DNA of 18,662 nucleotides, taken from Palsa-504 sp050010815. GTDB lineage: Bacteria; Actinomycetota; Actinomycetes; Streptosporangiales; Streptosporangiaceae. How positions within the stretch are numbered: the stretch's first letter is position 1; each line of letters begins with the position of its first letter. A program made the position numbers and the translations under genes. Under the pieces are notes generated by a model. That model saw only the letters and a program-made list of their open reading frames with translations. It was not told the origin of the DNA and made no database searches. Shown here piece after piece: positions 1-6,681 of this stretch. The stretch covers positions 1 to 18,662 of the forward strand of contig JBEKKH010000074.1 of the NCBI GenBank assembly GCA_050010815.1, written 5' to 3'.

Positions 1-102
1 AGCCGCCTACGGGAGGGTATCTCTTGGCTGCTAGCCGCCGGTGTCTTCACCGTTCGTGACCCTGAGTACCTGGATGTGCGCTTTTCCGCAGCTTGGGTAC
101 GT

Positions 103-108
103 TAACCT
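103..108 (+). promoter_or_regulatory. Candidate -10 box of a leaderless promoter
   Basis: TAACCT lies exactly six bases before the GTG start at 115. The same TANNNT-N6-start arrangement occurs at 1502 and 8876, so transcription probably begins at or next to the start codon. I see no convincing -35 box and no Shine-Dalgarno sequence. Confidence 0.4.
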
Positions 109-114
109 GCCCCC

Positions 115-753
115 GTGTCACCGAACGGGACTGCCGCTTACGACTCCGTAACGGACTTGCCGCCCCTTGTGGCCCGCGCCGTCACCTTGGCCAGGCACGA
201 AGGCTTCGCCAACTCGTGCCGGCCCGAGCATGGCCGCTTGCTGTTCGCGCTGGCGGCGGGCGCGGAGGTGATCGGCGAGATCGGGACCGGCTACGGGGTC
301 GGCCTGGCCTGGCTGGCATCGGGCGCGCGCGCGGGGACCCGGCTGGTCAGCATCGAACGAGATGCCGGTCGGGCGGAGCGGGCCGCGGAGCTGTTCTCCG
401 GCCTTCCCCAGGTGACGGTGATCCCGGGCGACTGGCAGGCGATCTATCCGCACGGACCCTTTGACCTGCTCGTGCTGGACGGCGGAGCACACGGTAAAGC
501 CGGCCGGCCGGCCGCCGACCCGGAGCGCCTGCTCCGGCCGGGCGGCACTCTGGTCATCGATGACCTCACCCCGGCCCGCGACTGGCCGCCCCGGTACGCC
601 GGGGGCGTCGATGAGCTCCGGATGTCCTGGCTGGGTTTCCCCGGGCTGGACGCGGCCGAGCTAAGGCTGGCCCCGGACCTGGCCGCCCTGGTCGCCACCC
701 GCCGGTTCCCCGCCGCTCCCTATGTCCGGCCGCCGGAACCCACCCTCAGCTGA
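115..753 (+). CDS. Class I SAM-dependent O-methyltransferase-like protein
   Basis: This 212-residue protein has the Rossmann-fold layout of small class I methyltransferases. A glycine-rich SAM loop (GEIGTGYGVG, about residues 54-63) is followed by an acidic end of strand 2 (VSIERD, about 78-83), a post-II segment (VTVIPGDW) and a DLLVLDGG motif near 117-124. LLRPGGTLVIDDL follows, as is usual after strand 4. The D-D pair resembles that of the O-methyltransferase family that includes catechol and caffeoyl-CoA methyltransferases, but the substrate is unknown. The GTG start at 115 fits a leaderless transcript. The stop lies inside a 27-bp tandem array shared with the convergent DUF1349 gene. Substrate specificity cannot be assigned from sequence. 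Confidence 0.85.
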   Translation: MSPNGTAAYDSVTDLPPLVARAVTLARHEGFANSCRPEHGRLLFALAAGAEVIGEIGTGYGVGLAWLASGARAGTRLVSIERDAGRAERAAELFSGLPQVTVIPGDWQAIYPHGPFDLLVLDGGAHGKAGRPAADPERLLRPGGTLVIDDLTPARDWPPRYAGGVDELRMSWLGFPGLDAAELRLAPDLAALVATRRFPAAPYVRPPEPTLS

Positions 754-822
754 CGTCCGCTCAAAATGACCCTCAGCTGCCGTCCGCTGGAGACCACCCT
801 CAGCTGCCGTCCCGGAGGTTTT
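742..822. repeat. 27-bp tandem repeat, three copies, at convergent gene ends
   Basis: Copies start at 742, 769 and 796. Each begins ACCCTCAGCTG, and 19 to 20 bases are conserved before the copies diverge. The core holds the palindrome CAGCTG. Copy 1 carries the TGA of the methyltransferase, and copy 3 carries the TGA of the DUF1349 gene on the other strand. The array therefore supplies stop codons for both convergent genes. Confidence 0.85.
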
Positions 823-1417
823 CCGGCGCGCCAGAGCGGAACGTGATGTGGTCGAAGGTCGCCGCGCAGCCCGCCCCGGTTGGGGACTGGGCCAGGAACC
901 CGATCCGGACCAGTTCGGCCGGGTCCCCGCTGAGCGCGAAGTAGCGCAGCAGCCGCCACCAGGCGCCGTCGGCCGACGCGTGGAAGGCCCAGGCTCCTCC
1001 GGTCCTGGTCACCCTCAGCCACAAGGTGTTGCCGTCGACCTCGAAGGAATTGCTGTCATCGGAGGTTCCCCTGGTCACGACCGTGACCGCGGTCGGCTGC
1101 CGCTGCGGCGAGTACTCCAGGCAGAGCTTGGCCCAGTGCCGCTCACGGGCGTGCAGCAGCAGCACGCCCGCGTCGTACATGCTGCCGAAGTCCACGCTGA
1201 CCTGCGCCGCGAGCGTGAAGTCTCCGGCCGGGGGCAAGCCCAAGAAACGGCCCGCGTCCGGTAGTCGGCCAGGCTCCGTGCCCGCCGGATCGATGAACAG
1301 GTCGGTCCCAGCCCCGGCGGTCAGCGTCAGCACACCGTGCCGGACCCGGCACCCGGCCGACGGGGATCCGGCGGGCTCGAGCGGGAACGGCAAGCCGGGC
1401 AAATTCAATGCGGCCAC
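800..1417 (-). CDS. DUF1349 (concanavalin A-like fold) protein
   Basis: The 205-residue product matches the DUF1349 family, a jellyroll/ConA-like fold often named after yeast 'regulation of enolase 1'. Visible family hallmarks are the opening LPGLPFPLEPAG, then GTDLFIDPAG, the central DFTLAAQVSVDFGSMYDAGVLLLH, WAKLCLEYSPQ, VTVVTRGTSDDSNSF, LWLRVTRTGGAWAFHASADGAWWRLLRYF and IGFLAQSPTGAGCAATFDHI. The biochemical role is not established; carbohydrate binding is only suggested by the fold. The frame stays open far upstream, but homology begins at the GTG at 1417 (reads MAALNLPGLP), so I place the start there. No clear ribosome site is visible. The gene is divergent from the VOC gene at 1514. Confidence 0.85.
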   Translation of the reverse strand: MAALNLPGLPFPLEPAGSPSAGCRVRHGVLTLTAGAGTDLFIDPAGTEPGRLPDAGRFLGLPPAGDFTLAAQVSVDFGSMYDAGVLLLHARERHWAKLCLEYSPQRQPTAVTVVTRGTSDDSNSFEVDGNTLWLRVTRTGGAWAFHASADGAWWRLLRYFALSGDPAELVRIGFLAQSPTGAGCAATFDHITFRSGAPENLRDGS

Positions 1418-1430
1418 CCAGGTAGTGTGC

Positions 1431-1470
1431 CACGCCGCCACGCCGCCACGCCGCCACGCCGCCACGCCGC
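1431..1470. repeat. 8-bp microsatellite (CACGCCGC)x5 in a divergent promoter region
   Basis: Five perfect head-to-tail copies of CACGCCGC lie 14 bases upstream of the DUF1349 start and 44 bases upstream of the VOC start. The array is in the only available promoter space for both genes. A change in copy number would alter promoter spacing, which is inference. Confidence 0.9.
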
Positions 1471-1501
1471 GGGTCACCGCCGGAATGTTATGGCCGGTTG
1501 T

Positions 1502-1507
1502 TAGGCT
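1502..1507 (+). promoter_or_regulatory. Candidate -10 box of a leaderless promoter
   Basis: TAGGCT is followed by exactly six bases and then the ATG of the VOC gene. No Shine-Dalgarno sequence is present, so a leaderless transcript is likely. No good -35 hexamer is visible. Confidence 0.45.
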
Positions 1508-1513
1508 CCGGCC

Positions 1514-1891
1514 ATGCTCGATCACATCGGTCTTCAGGTGCAGGATGTCGAGGCATCCCTGGACTTCTACCTGCGTACGTTCGCCGCGATCGGGATGCGC
1601 GAGGCGATGCGCTTCCCAAGCGGTGACACCCTCGTCGTCGGCCTGGCCGGTCCGGACGGCAGGCCCGTGTTCTGGCTGGTGCCGCCCGGCGGCGCCGAGA
1701 CCAGAGAACTGCACGTCGCCTTCCGCGCGCCGGACCGAGACGCGGTGGACGCGGTACACGACGCCGCCAAGGCGTCCGGGGCGGAGGTGCTGCACGCTCC
1801 GCGCGAGTGGCCCGAGTACCACCCGGGTTACTACGGCGTGTTCCTGCGCGATCCCGACGGCCACAACGTCGAGGCCGTGCACCACGGTTGA
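1514..1891 (+). CDS. VOC superfamily protein (glyoxalase/bleomycin-resistance fold)
   Basis: The 125-residue protein has the paired beta-alpha-beta-beta-beta layout of vicinal oxygen chelate proteins. It opens with MLDHIGLQVQDVEASLDFY, where H4 is at the usual first metal-ligand position. The second half has ELHVAFRAPDRDAVDAVHDAA and ends with YYGVFLRDPDGHNVEAVHH, the family signature in which the glutamate is a usual metal ligand. Several histidines and the glutamate are kept, so it may bind metal and act as a lyase or dioxygenase, or sequester a drug. Substrate is unknown. It appears to be transcribed alone from a leaderless promoter and is convergent with the FUSC gene. Confidence 0.9.
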   Translation: MLDHIGLQVQDVEASLDFYLRTFAAIGMREAMRFPSGDTLVVGLAGPDGRPVFWLVPPGGAETRELHVAFRAPDRDAVDAVHDAAKASGAEVLHAPREWPEYHPGYYGVFLRDPDGHNVEAVHHG

Positions 1892-1896
1892 GCGGC

Positions 1897-1936
1897 CACG
1901 TCGACGGGCCAGCACACGGGCATAACGATCGACGTG
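1897..1936. terminator. Inverted repeat between convergent genes, possible terminator
   Basis: CACGTCGA at 1897-1904 is the exact complement of TCGACGTG at 1929-1936, leaving a 24-base loop. It lies just after the VOC stop and before the FUSC stop on the other strand. There is no T-tract, so a terminator role is a weak inference. Confidence 0.35.
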
Positions 1937-2003
1937 CCGAGCTTCGGTGACCTCGTGCGGCCAGCCGTTCATGCCTCCGCACCCGGCCGCTCGGCGGAAT
2001 GGC

Positions 2004-3449
2004 TCAGCTTCTCCGCATGCCCCTGACACGCCTGACGGCACGCCGGGCGCGGTCGGCCCGCGTGGTCTGCGCGGCCCGCGTGGTCTGCGCGGCCCGCGTG
2101 GTCTGCGTGTCCCGCGTGGTCTGCGCGGCCCGCGTGGTCTGCGTGGCCCGCGTGGCCCGCGTGGCTCGGCGCGGTGCCGACCGGGGGTGGACGTGCCGCT
2201 CCCGCAGGGCCCGGAGCGGCTGCCTGGTCTGGGTCTGGGCCTGGGCGGCCCCGGGTAGCGCCCCGGGCTGGAGCTCCGCGCGCAGCCGGTCCACGTGGGC
2301 CAGGATCTCGCCGCGCAGCGGCCAGCCCTCGGGCTGTTCCGCCGGGTCGGTGCGGAGCAGGTCGGCGAGCCGGTCCTGCTGTCGCCTGGCCGCCTCCAGA
2401 TGATCTTCCAGCTGTTCGGCGATGGGCTCGGCGACGGCGTCGGGGTGCTCGACGGAGGTCGGATCGGCCTCCAGGAGCTGGCCGTAGGCGAGGACCGCGG
2501 CGGAAAGCTCGGTCAGCACGGCGGCCAGCCTGGCGCGGGTCTCCGGCTGCCTGACCGGGCTGTCCTCGCTGTCCAGCCGGGTGCCGTCGGCGACCGAACG
2601 AGCCAGCACCCTGATGTCGGTGGCCGCTCGCTCCAGCGTGCCGACGCCATCCCGCAGGCCGGCGGCCGGGTTCACGAGCATGAGCCGCCGAGGGTTCAGC
2701 CGGACGCTTTCCTCGGCCTGGCTCAGGGCGTCGTCGACGTGCTCGATCTCGCCGCGCAGCGCCCGGGTGCGGTCCAGCCACTCGGCCGCGCGCTTCGGGT
2801 CCGGTGCTTCCGCCAGCCCGTCCGCCATCTGGCTGAGCAGGTCGGCCATCTGGCGGCTCAGCTCGCCGACCGCTTCCCTGGCGGGCTGTACCCGCAGCCG
2901 GGCGAGGACCAGCCCAGCCGCCAGCCCGGCGGCGGCGCCGACGAGCGTTTCCGTGATGCGGCTGGTGGCGTACGCATGTGAGTCCACGGAGAAGATCAGC
3001 ATCGCGCTGATCGGCACCTCCAGAATGTCCTCGCGCAGCCGCAAGAGCAGGCCAAGAACCAGCGCTCCGGCGATGAGCAAGCCGAGCACCCACCAGCTGA
3101 ACGGGACGTAGGCGGCGACCGCGACGGCCGCGAGGACGCCCGCGGTGACCCCGACCACCCGCTGGACGGCGCTGCGGATGGTGTGGAACAGCGTCGCCTG
3201 GGCCACGAGCAGCGCGGTCAGCGGCGCGAGCACGTCACGGGACGACGCGCCGGGCAGCCGTAGCGCGAGGAGGTACGCGAACACCGCCGTGGCGGTCAGC
3301 CGGGCAATGTAGACCGCGGTCGGCTGAGCGCGGCGACGCACCAGCGTGAGCTGCTCGGCCTGGCGCCTGGCCACCGCCTTGGCCGCCTCGCCGACGCTCT
3401 CGGCCGGTACTCTACGGACGGGAAAAATCTTCATGAACTGCACAATCAT
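2004..3449 (-). CDS. FUSC-family (aromatic acid exporter-like) membrane protein
   Basis: The product is about 481 residues. The N-terminal third is membrane-embedded, with hydrophobic segments near residues 45-65, 75-90, 98-116, 119-138 and 166-185. These include the FUSC-like stretch LTALLVAQATLFHTIRSAVQRVVGVTAGV and a later ILEVPISAMLIFSV. The remaining part is a long charged, helical cytoplasmic region rich in Glu, Arg and Leu, likely coiled coil. FUSC/ArAE proteins are thought to export small aromatic acids or similar compounds; here that is inference. The C-terminus is a Thr/Arg-rich tail made of a 6-residue repeat (QTTRAA type) encoded by an 18-bp array. Start choice is uncertain: TTG at 3452, ATG at 3449 and ATG at 3434 are all in frame with no clear Shine-Dalgarno sequence. 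The upstream neighbour is a nucleoside phosphorylase on the same strand. Confidence 0.85.
   Translation of the reverse strand: MIVQFMKIFPVRRVPAESVGEAAKAVARRQAEQLTLVRRRAQPTAVYIARLTATAVFAYLLALRLPGASSRDVLAPLTALLVAQATLFHTIRSAVQRVVGVTAGVLAAVAVAAYVPFSWWVLGLLIAGALVLGLLLRLREDILEVPISAMLIFSVDSHAYATSRITETLVGAAAGLAAGLVLARLRVQPAREAVGELSRQMADLLSQMADGLAEAPDPKRAAEWLDRTRALRGEIEHVDDALSQAEESVRLNPRRLMLVNPAAGLRDGVGTLERAATDIRVLARSVADGTRLDSEDSPVRQPETRARLAAVLTELSAAVLAYGQLLEADPTSVEHPDAVAEPIAEQLEDHLEAARRQQDRLADLLRTDPAEQPEGWPLRGEILAHVDRLRAELQPGALPGAAQAQTQTRQPLRALRERHVHPRSAPRRATRATRATQTTRAAQTTRDTQTTRAAQTTRAAQTTRADRARRAVRRVRGMRRS
2059..2166. repeat. 18-bp tandem array inside the 3' end of the FUSC gene
   Basis: Five copies of an 18-bp unit (CGCGTGGTCTGCGCGGCC with a few changes) span 2059-2148, followed by two 9-bp half-units to 2166. 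The unit is six codons, so the array adds a periodic Gln-Thr-Thr-Arg-Ala-Ala tail to the protein without breaking the frame. Confidence 0.9.
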
Positions 3450-3576
3450 CAACTAGGAGGGTCATGGGAGAAGGGATAGCTCTAACCGCGAGCAAAACCC
3501 CACGCCACTTCAACGCCCGATCCGGCCCGCTATTCCCTGGCGATGACCCTAAGTTCCCAATCGATTACTTTTAGCT

Positions 3577-3654
3577 CCCTCAGCGCGTTCCCTCAGCGCG
3601 TTCCCTCAGCGCGTTCCCTCAGCGCGTTCCCTCAGCGCGTTCCGTCAGCGCCAT
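3577..3654. repeat. 13-bp tandem array at the 3' end of the phosphorylase gene
   Basis: Five perfect copies of CCCTCAGCGCGTT run from 3577 to 3641, then a degenerate copy to about 3654. The array spans the phosphorylase stop codon (3619-3621). Because 13 is not a multiple of three, gain or loss of a unit would shift the frame of the last few codons. Confidence 0.9.
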
Positions 3655-4422
3655 CAGCGCGGCCTGGTACAGCTCGACCAGGCCCGCCTGCACCCGCGGG
3701 TCACCGAACCGGGGATTCCACACCAGCTCGGCCAGCGAGTCGCTGATCACGAAGGCCGACGCCAGCTGCAGGCCACGGACCTGCGCCACCGCGAACAGGG
3801 CAGCCGCCTCCATCTCCACGCACAGCACACCCTCGGCCTGGTAATGCCGCGCCTCGGCGACGGTCTCCCGGTACGGGGTGTCGATGGTCCAGGAGACTCC
3901 GGTGCGGAACGTCAGGCCCGCCCGCTCCATGGCCGCGCCCAGGGCGCCCGTCATCGGCTCTGGCGCCGGGGCCAGCCTGCCCGCCGGCAGGTAGTGGTGG
4001 GAGACGCCTTCGTCCCTGATGGCGGCCTCGCACAGGACGAGGTCGCCGGGTTCCAGGTCGCGCTGGAGACTGCCCGCCGTGCCGACGGAGACGACCGCGG
4101 AGGTGCCAAGCGCGGCTAGTTCCTCCAGCACCTCGGTCGCGGCCGGGGCGCCGATCCCGAACTGCCCGAGCAGCCCGACCCGGCCGCCGGTACTCGGCAG
4201 CGCCAGCGGCAGGCGCCCCGGCCGGGGCGCCTTGACCTGCAGTCCTTCGGTCCGCAGCACATGGTCATGCAGGGAGCGCTGGTAGCAGATGATCACCCCG
4301 GCGGGAGCTTGATCGTCGCCGAGCGCGCCGGTCTGGCGCAGGTACGCGATGAAATCGGCGGCGGTGAACAACGCCTCCTCGGCGTGTTTGCCCGCGAAGT
4401 TCGGATAGCTGGCGCCCGGCAC
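3619..4422 (-). CDS. Nucleoside phosphorylase (PNP/uridine phosphorylase family)
   Basis: The 267-residue protein has the PNP_UDP_1 fold. VVSVGTAGSLQRDLEPGDLVL (about residues 110-130) is the phosphate-binding and purine/uridine phosphorylase signature region. VLCVEMEAAALFAVAQVRG (about 199-217) carries the ribose-binding Met-Glu pair. VISDSL has the aspartate (D228) at the position of the catalytic Asp in hexameric phosphorylases. Such enzymes cleave nucleosides with phosphate to base and ribose-1-phosphate for salvage. Purine versus uridine preference cannot be decided. The N-terminal 60 residues (YPNFAGKHAEEALFTAADFIAYLR) are longer than in short bacterial PNPs. The GTG start at 4422 has a perfect TAGAAT box eight bases upstream. 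The gene is divergent from the ribosomal protection gene. Confidence 0.85.
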   Translation of the reverse strand: MPGASYPNFAGKHAEEALFTAADFIAYLRQTGALGDDQAPAGVIICYQRSLHDHVLRTEGLQVKAPRPGRLPLALPSTGGRVGLLGQFGIGAPAATEVLEELAALGTSAVVSVGTAGSLQRDLEPGDLVLCEAAIRDEGVSHHYLPAGRLAPAPEPMTGALGAAMERAGLTFRTGVSWTIDTPYRETVAEARHYQAEGVLCVEMEAAALFAVAQVRGLQLASAFVISDSLAELVWNPRFGDPRVQAGLVELYQAALMALTERAEGTR

Positions 4423-4430
4423 GATGGCCG

Positions 4431-4436
4431 ATTCTA
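4431..4436 (-). promoter_or_regulatory. TAGAAT -10 box for the phosphorylase gene
   Basis: On the minus strand TAGAAT ends eight bases before the GTG start at 4422. No Shine-Dalgarno sequence lies in that space, so the transcript is probably leaderless or nearly so. Confidence 0.45.
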
Positions 4437-4515
4437 CGCCCGGTTAAATCGGTTGCCCGGGCCGCGGCGGTCTGCTGTACTTCCGGGCGTAGGGCAAGCG
4501 GACCAGGGAGAAGCG

Positions 4516-4617
4516 ATGCGCACGGCACTCATGTCATCTCAGCAGGGATTTGCTACCTACGCAGAGGACATGACCTTCCGTGCCAACGCTCAACCTGGGA
4601 ATCCTGGCGCATGTTGA
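4516..4617 (+). CDS. Possible 33-residue leader peptide upstream of the ribosomal protection gene
   Basis: An ATG at 4516 is preceded by a good Shine-Dalgarno sequence (GGGAGA, about 4507-4512) and opens a 33-codon frame beginning MRTALMSSQQGFATYAED. It ends with TGA at 4615-4617, overlapping the first 38 bases of the resistance gene in another frame. Its ribosome site is better than that of the main gene (GAGG at 4564-4567, 12 bases before GTG). Leader peptides control some tet ribosomal protection genes by attenuation, as described for tet(M); the same role here is inference. It may instead be a chance frame. Confidence 0.35.
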   Translation: MRTALMSSQQGFATYAEDMTFRANAQPGNPGAC

Positions 4618-6610
4618 CGCCGGCAAGACGAGCCTGACCGAGCGGCTGCTCTTCGCGGCCGGTGTCATCGACGAGATCGGCAGCGTCGATGACGGCAGTA
4701 CTCAGACCGACACCATGGCGCTGGAGCGGCAGCGCGGCATCACGATCAAGGCCGCCGTCGCCTCGTTTGCCCTCGACGACCTCACCGTCAACCTGATCGA
4801 CACCCCCGGCCACCCGGATTTCATCGCCGAGGTGGACCGGGCGCTGAGCGTGCTCGACGGTGCGGTGCTGGTCGTCTCCGCCGTCGAGGGAGTGCAGTCG
4901 CAGACGCGCGTGCTGATGCGGGCCCTGCGGAGGTTGCGGCTGCCCGCGCTCATCTTCGTGAATAAGATCGACCGGTCCGGCGCGGCCCGCGAGCCGGTGC
5001 TGCGGGACATCGCGGCCCGGCTGACTCCGGCCGTGGTGCCGATGGGCACGGTGTCGGGGCTCGGCACGCCGGACGCCGCCTATTGCCCGCACGGCGCTAC
5101 CGAGGCGGCCTTTGCCGCCCGGCTGGCTGACTTGCTCACCGAGCATGACGACGCGCTCCTGGCCGCCTACCTGGACGACGAGAGAGCCCTGTCCAGCGGC
5201 CGGCTGCGGGCTGAACTCGCGGCGCAGACCAGGCGGGCGCTGGTGCATCCGGTGTTCTTCGGGTCGGCCATCACCGGCGCGGGCATGGTGGCGCTGACCG
5301 CTGGCATCAGGGAATTCCTGCCCCCGGCCGATGGCGATGAGCAGCGGCCGCCCTCCGGCACGGTCTTCAAGGTCGACCGGGGCCCGGTCGGGGAGCGGGT
5401 CGCCTACGTCCGGATGTTCGCAGGCACGGTCCGCGTCCGGGACCGCCTATCCCTGCCCGGCGCATCGCAGCCCGGCGGACAGCGGCCCGGCGCACCCCGG
5501 GCCGCCGGACCTCAACGCAGCGGACAGCGGGTGACGGGCATAAGCGTGTTCGAGCGCGGCTCACTCGTTCGGCGCGAGTCGGTGGCCGCCGGGCAGATCG
5601 CCACGCTGCACGGTCTGGCCCGGGCCCGTATCGGCGACGTGATCGGAGCGCCTCGGGCCGGGGAAAGCCGCCACTTCGCCCCGCCGACGCTGGAGACGGT
5701 GGTCGTCCCCGCTCGCCGGGCCGAACGGGGCGCGCTGCTCGCCGCGCTCACCCAGCTCGCCGAGCAGGACCCGCTGATCAACCTCCGGCAAGACGACACG
5801 CGGCAGGAGATCGCCGTCTCGCTCTACGGCGAAGTGCAGAAAGAGGTCATCGCGGCCACGCTGGCGGATGAGTTCGGCCTGGCCGTGGAGTTCCGCCAGA
5901 CCACGACGATCTGCATCGAGCGGCCGGCGGCCAGCGGTGCCGCCGTGGACCGGATCGGCGAGTCAGGTAACCCGTTCCTCGCCACCGTGGGCCTGCGCGT
6001 CGATCCGGCCGCGCCAGATTCCGGGGTCGGATTCGGGCTGGACATCGAGCTCGGTGCGCTTCCGCTCGCGTTCCTGCGCGCGGTCGAGGACACCGTGCAC
6101 GCGACGCTGCGGCAGGGGCTCCGCGGCTGGCAGGTCACCGACGCCACGGTCACCATGACGCAGTCCGGTTACTGCCCCAGGCAAAGCCATGCCCACGCCA
6201 GGTTCGACAAGAGCATGTCGAGCACGGCCACGGACTTCCGCGCTCTGACCCCGCTGGTCCTGGCCGCCGCGCTGGCCCGGGCGGGTTCCCGCGTCTACGA
6301 ACCGGTGCAGCGCTTTCACCTGGAGATTCCCGCCGACACGGCCGGGGTCGTCCTGGCCGCGCTGGCGCGGCTGCGCGGAGTGCCGCAGACGACGGGGACG
6401 AGCGGTGAGGCGGGCACGATCGAGGGCTCGATCCGGGCGGCCCGGGTGCGGGAGCTCGAGCAGCTGCTACCCGGCCTGACCCGCGGTGAGGGCATGCTCG
6501 AGTGTGTCTTCGGCCAGTACGAACCGGCCGGCCACCCGGTGCCCACCCGGGCGCGGTGGGGTCACGATCCGTTCAACCGGACGGAGTACCTGCGCCACGT
6601 CACCCGCTAG
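4580..6610 (+). CDS. Ribosomal protection GTPase, OtrA/Tet(M)-like tetracycline resistance protein
   Basis: This is a 676-residue EF-G-like translational GTPase, slightly longer than the roughly 640-660 usual for Tet(M) and OtrA. GTPase motifs are AHVDAGKTS (10-18), RGIT (52-55), DTPGH (74-78), NKID (128-131) and GSA (228-230). Domain II follows with TVFKVDRGPVGERVAYVRMFAGTVRVRD. The domain IV region has QSGYCPRQSHAHARFDKSMSSTATDFRALTPLVL, where SMSSTATDF aligns with the tip loop that displaces tetracycline in Tet(M). The C-terminus (PVPTRARWGHDPFNRTEYLRHV) is OtrA-like. EF-G would keep a different domain IV, so I favour the resistance class. It acts on stalled ribosomes in the cytoplasm. A Gly/Pro/Gln-rich insert at about 294-317 in domain II is unusual. 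The GTG start is fixed by the N-terminal G1 motif. Confidence 0.9.
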   Translation: MPTLNLGILAHVDAGKTSLTERLLFAAGVIDEIGSVDDGSTQTDTMALERQRGITIKAAVASFALDDLTVNLIDTPGHPDFIAEVDRALSVLDGAVLVVSAVEGVQSQTRVLMRALRRLRLPALIFVNKIDRSGAAREPVLRDIAARLTPAVVPMGTVSGLGTPDAAYCPHGATEAAFAARLADLLTEHDDALLAAYLDDERALSSGRLRAELAAQTRRALVHPVFFGSAITGAGMVALTAGIREFLPPADGDEQRPPSGTVFKVDRGPVGERVAYVRMFAGTVRVRDRLSLPGASQPGGQRPGAPRAAGPQRSGQRVTGISVFERGSLVRRESVAAGQIATLHGLARARIGDVIGAPRAGESRHFAPPTLETVVVPARRAERGALLAALTQLAEQDPLINLRQDDTRQEIAVSLYGEVQKEVIAATLADEFGLAVEFRQTTTICIERPAASGAAVDRIGESGNPFLATVGLRVDPAAPDSGVGFGLDIELGALPLAFLRAVEDTVHATLRQGLRGWQVTDATVTMTQSGYCPRQSHAHARFDKSMSSTATDFRALTPLVLAAALARAGSRVYEPVQRFHLEIPADTAGVVLAALARLRGVPQTTGTSGEAGTIEGSIRAARVRELEQLLPGLTRGEGMLECVFGQYEPAGHPVPTRARWGHDPFNRTEYLRHVTR

Positions 6611-6611
6611 C

Positions 6612-6663
6612 CCCGCGGCCGGGCCCCGCGGCCGGGCCCCGCGGCCGGGCCCCGCGGCCCGGC
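6612..6663. repeat. 13-bp GC-only tandem array, possible bidirectional terminator
   Basis: Three perfect copies and one variant of CCCGCGGCCGGGC lie between the ends of the ribosomal protection gene and the DUF3052 gene. The unit contains the palindromes CCGCGG and, across the junction, GGGCCC, so the array can fold into several alternative GC hairpins. A terminator role for the two convergent genes is plausible but unproven. Confidence 0.75.
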
Positions 6664-6681
6664 CCCCGCAGGCCGATCCCG

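Noticed and set aside
1..105. Open frame from the window edge ending TAA at 103-105 (34 residues, ending FSAAWVR)
   Set aside because: Third codon positions are only about half G or C, unlike all real genes here, and no domain is recognisable. It could be the 3' end of a gene that starts outside the window, but support is too thin to list. A divergent GTG frame from position 50 is equally weak.
1418..2041. Extension of the DUF1349 frame upstream to 2041
   Set aside because: The extra 208 codons are the antisense of the VOC gene, and family similarity begins at the GTG at 1417.
1947..2258. Collagen-like Gly-Pro-Arg repeats read on the plus strand
   Set aside because: They are the antisense reading of the 18-bp array in the FUSC gene. 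The FUSC frame has membrane spans and family similarity; the collagen-like frame has neither a ribosome site nor flanking protein sequence.
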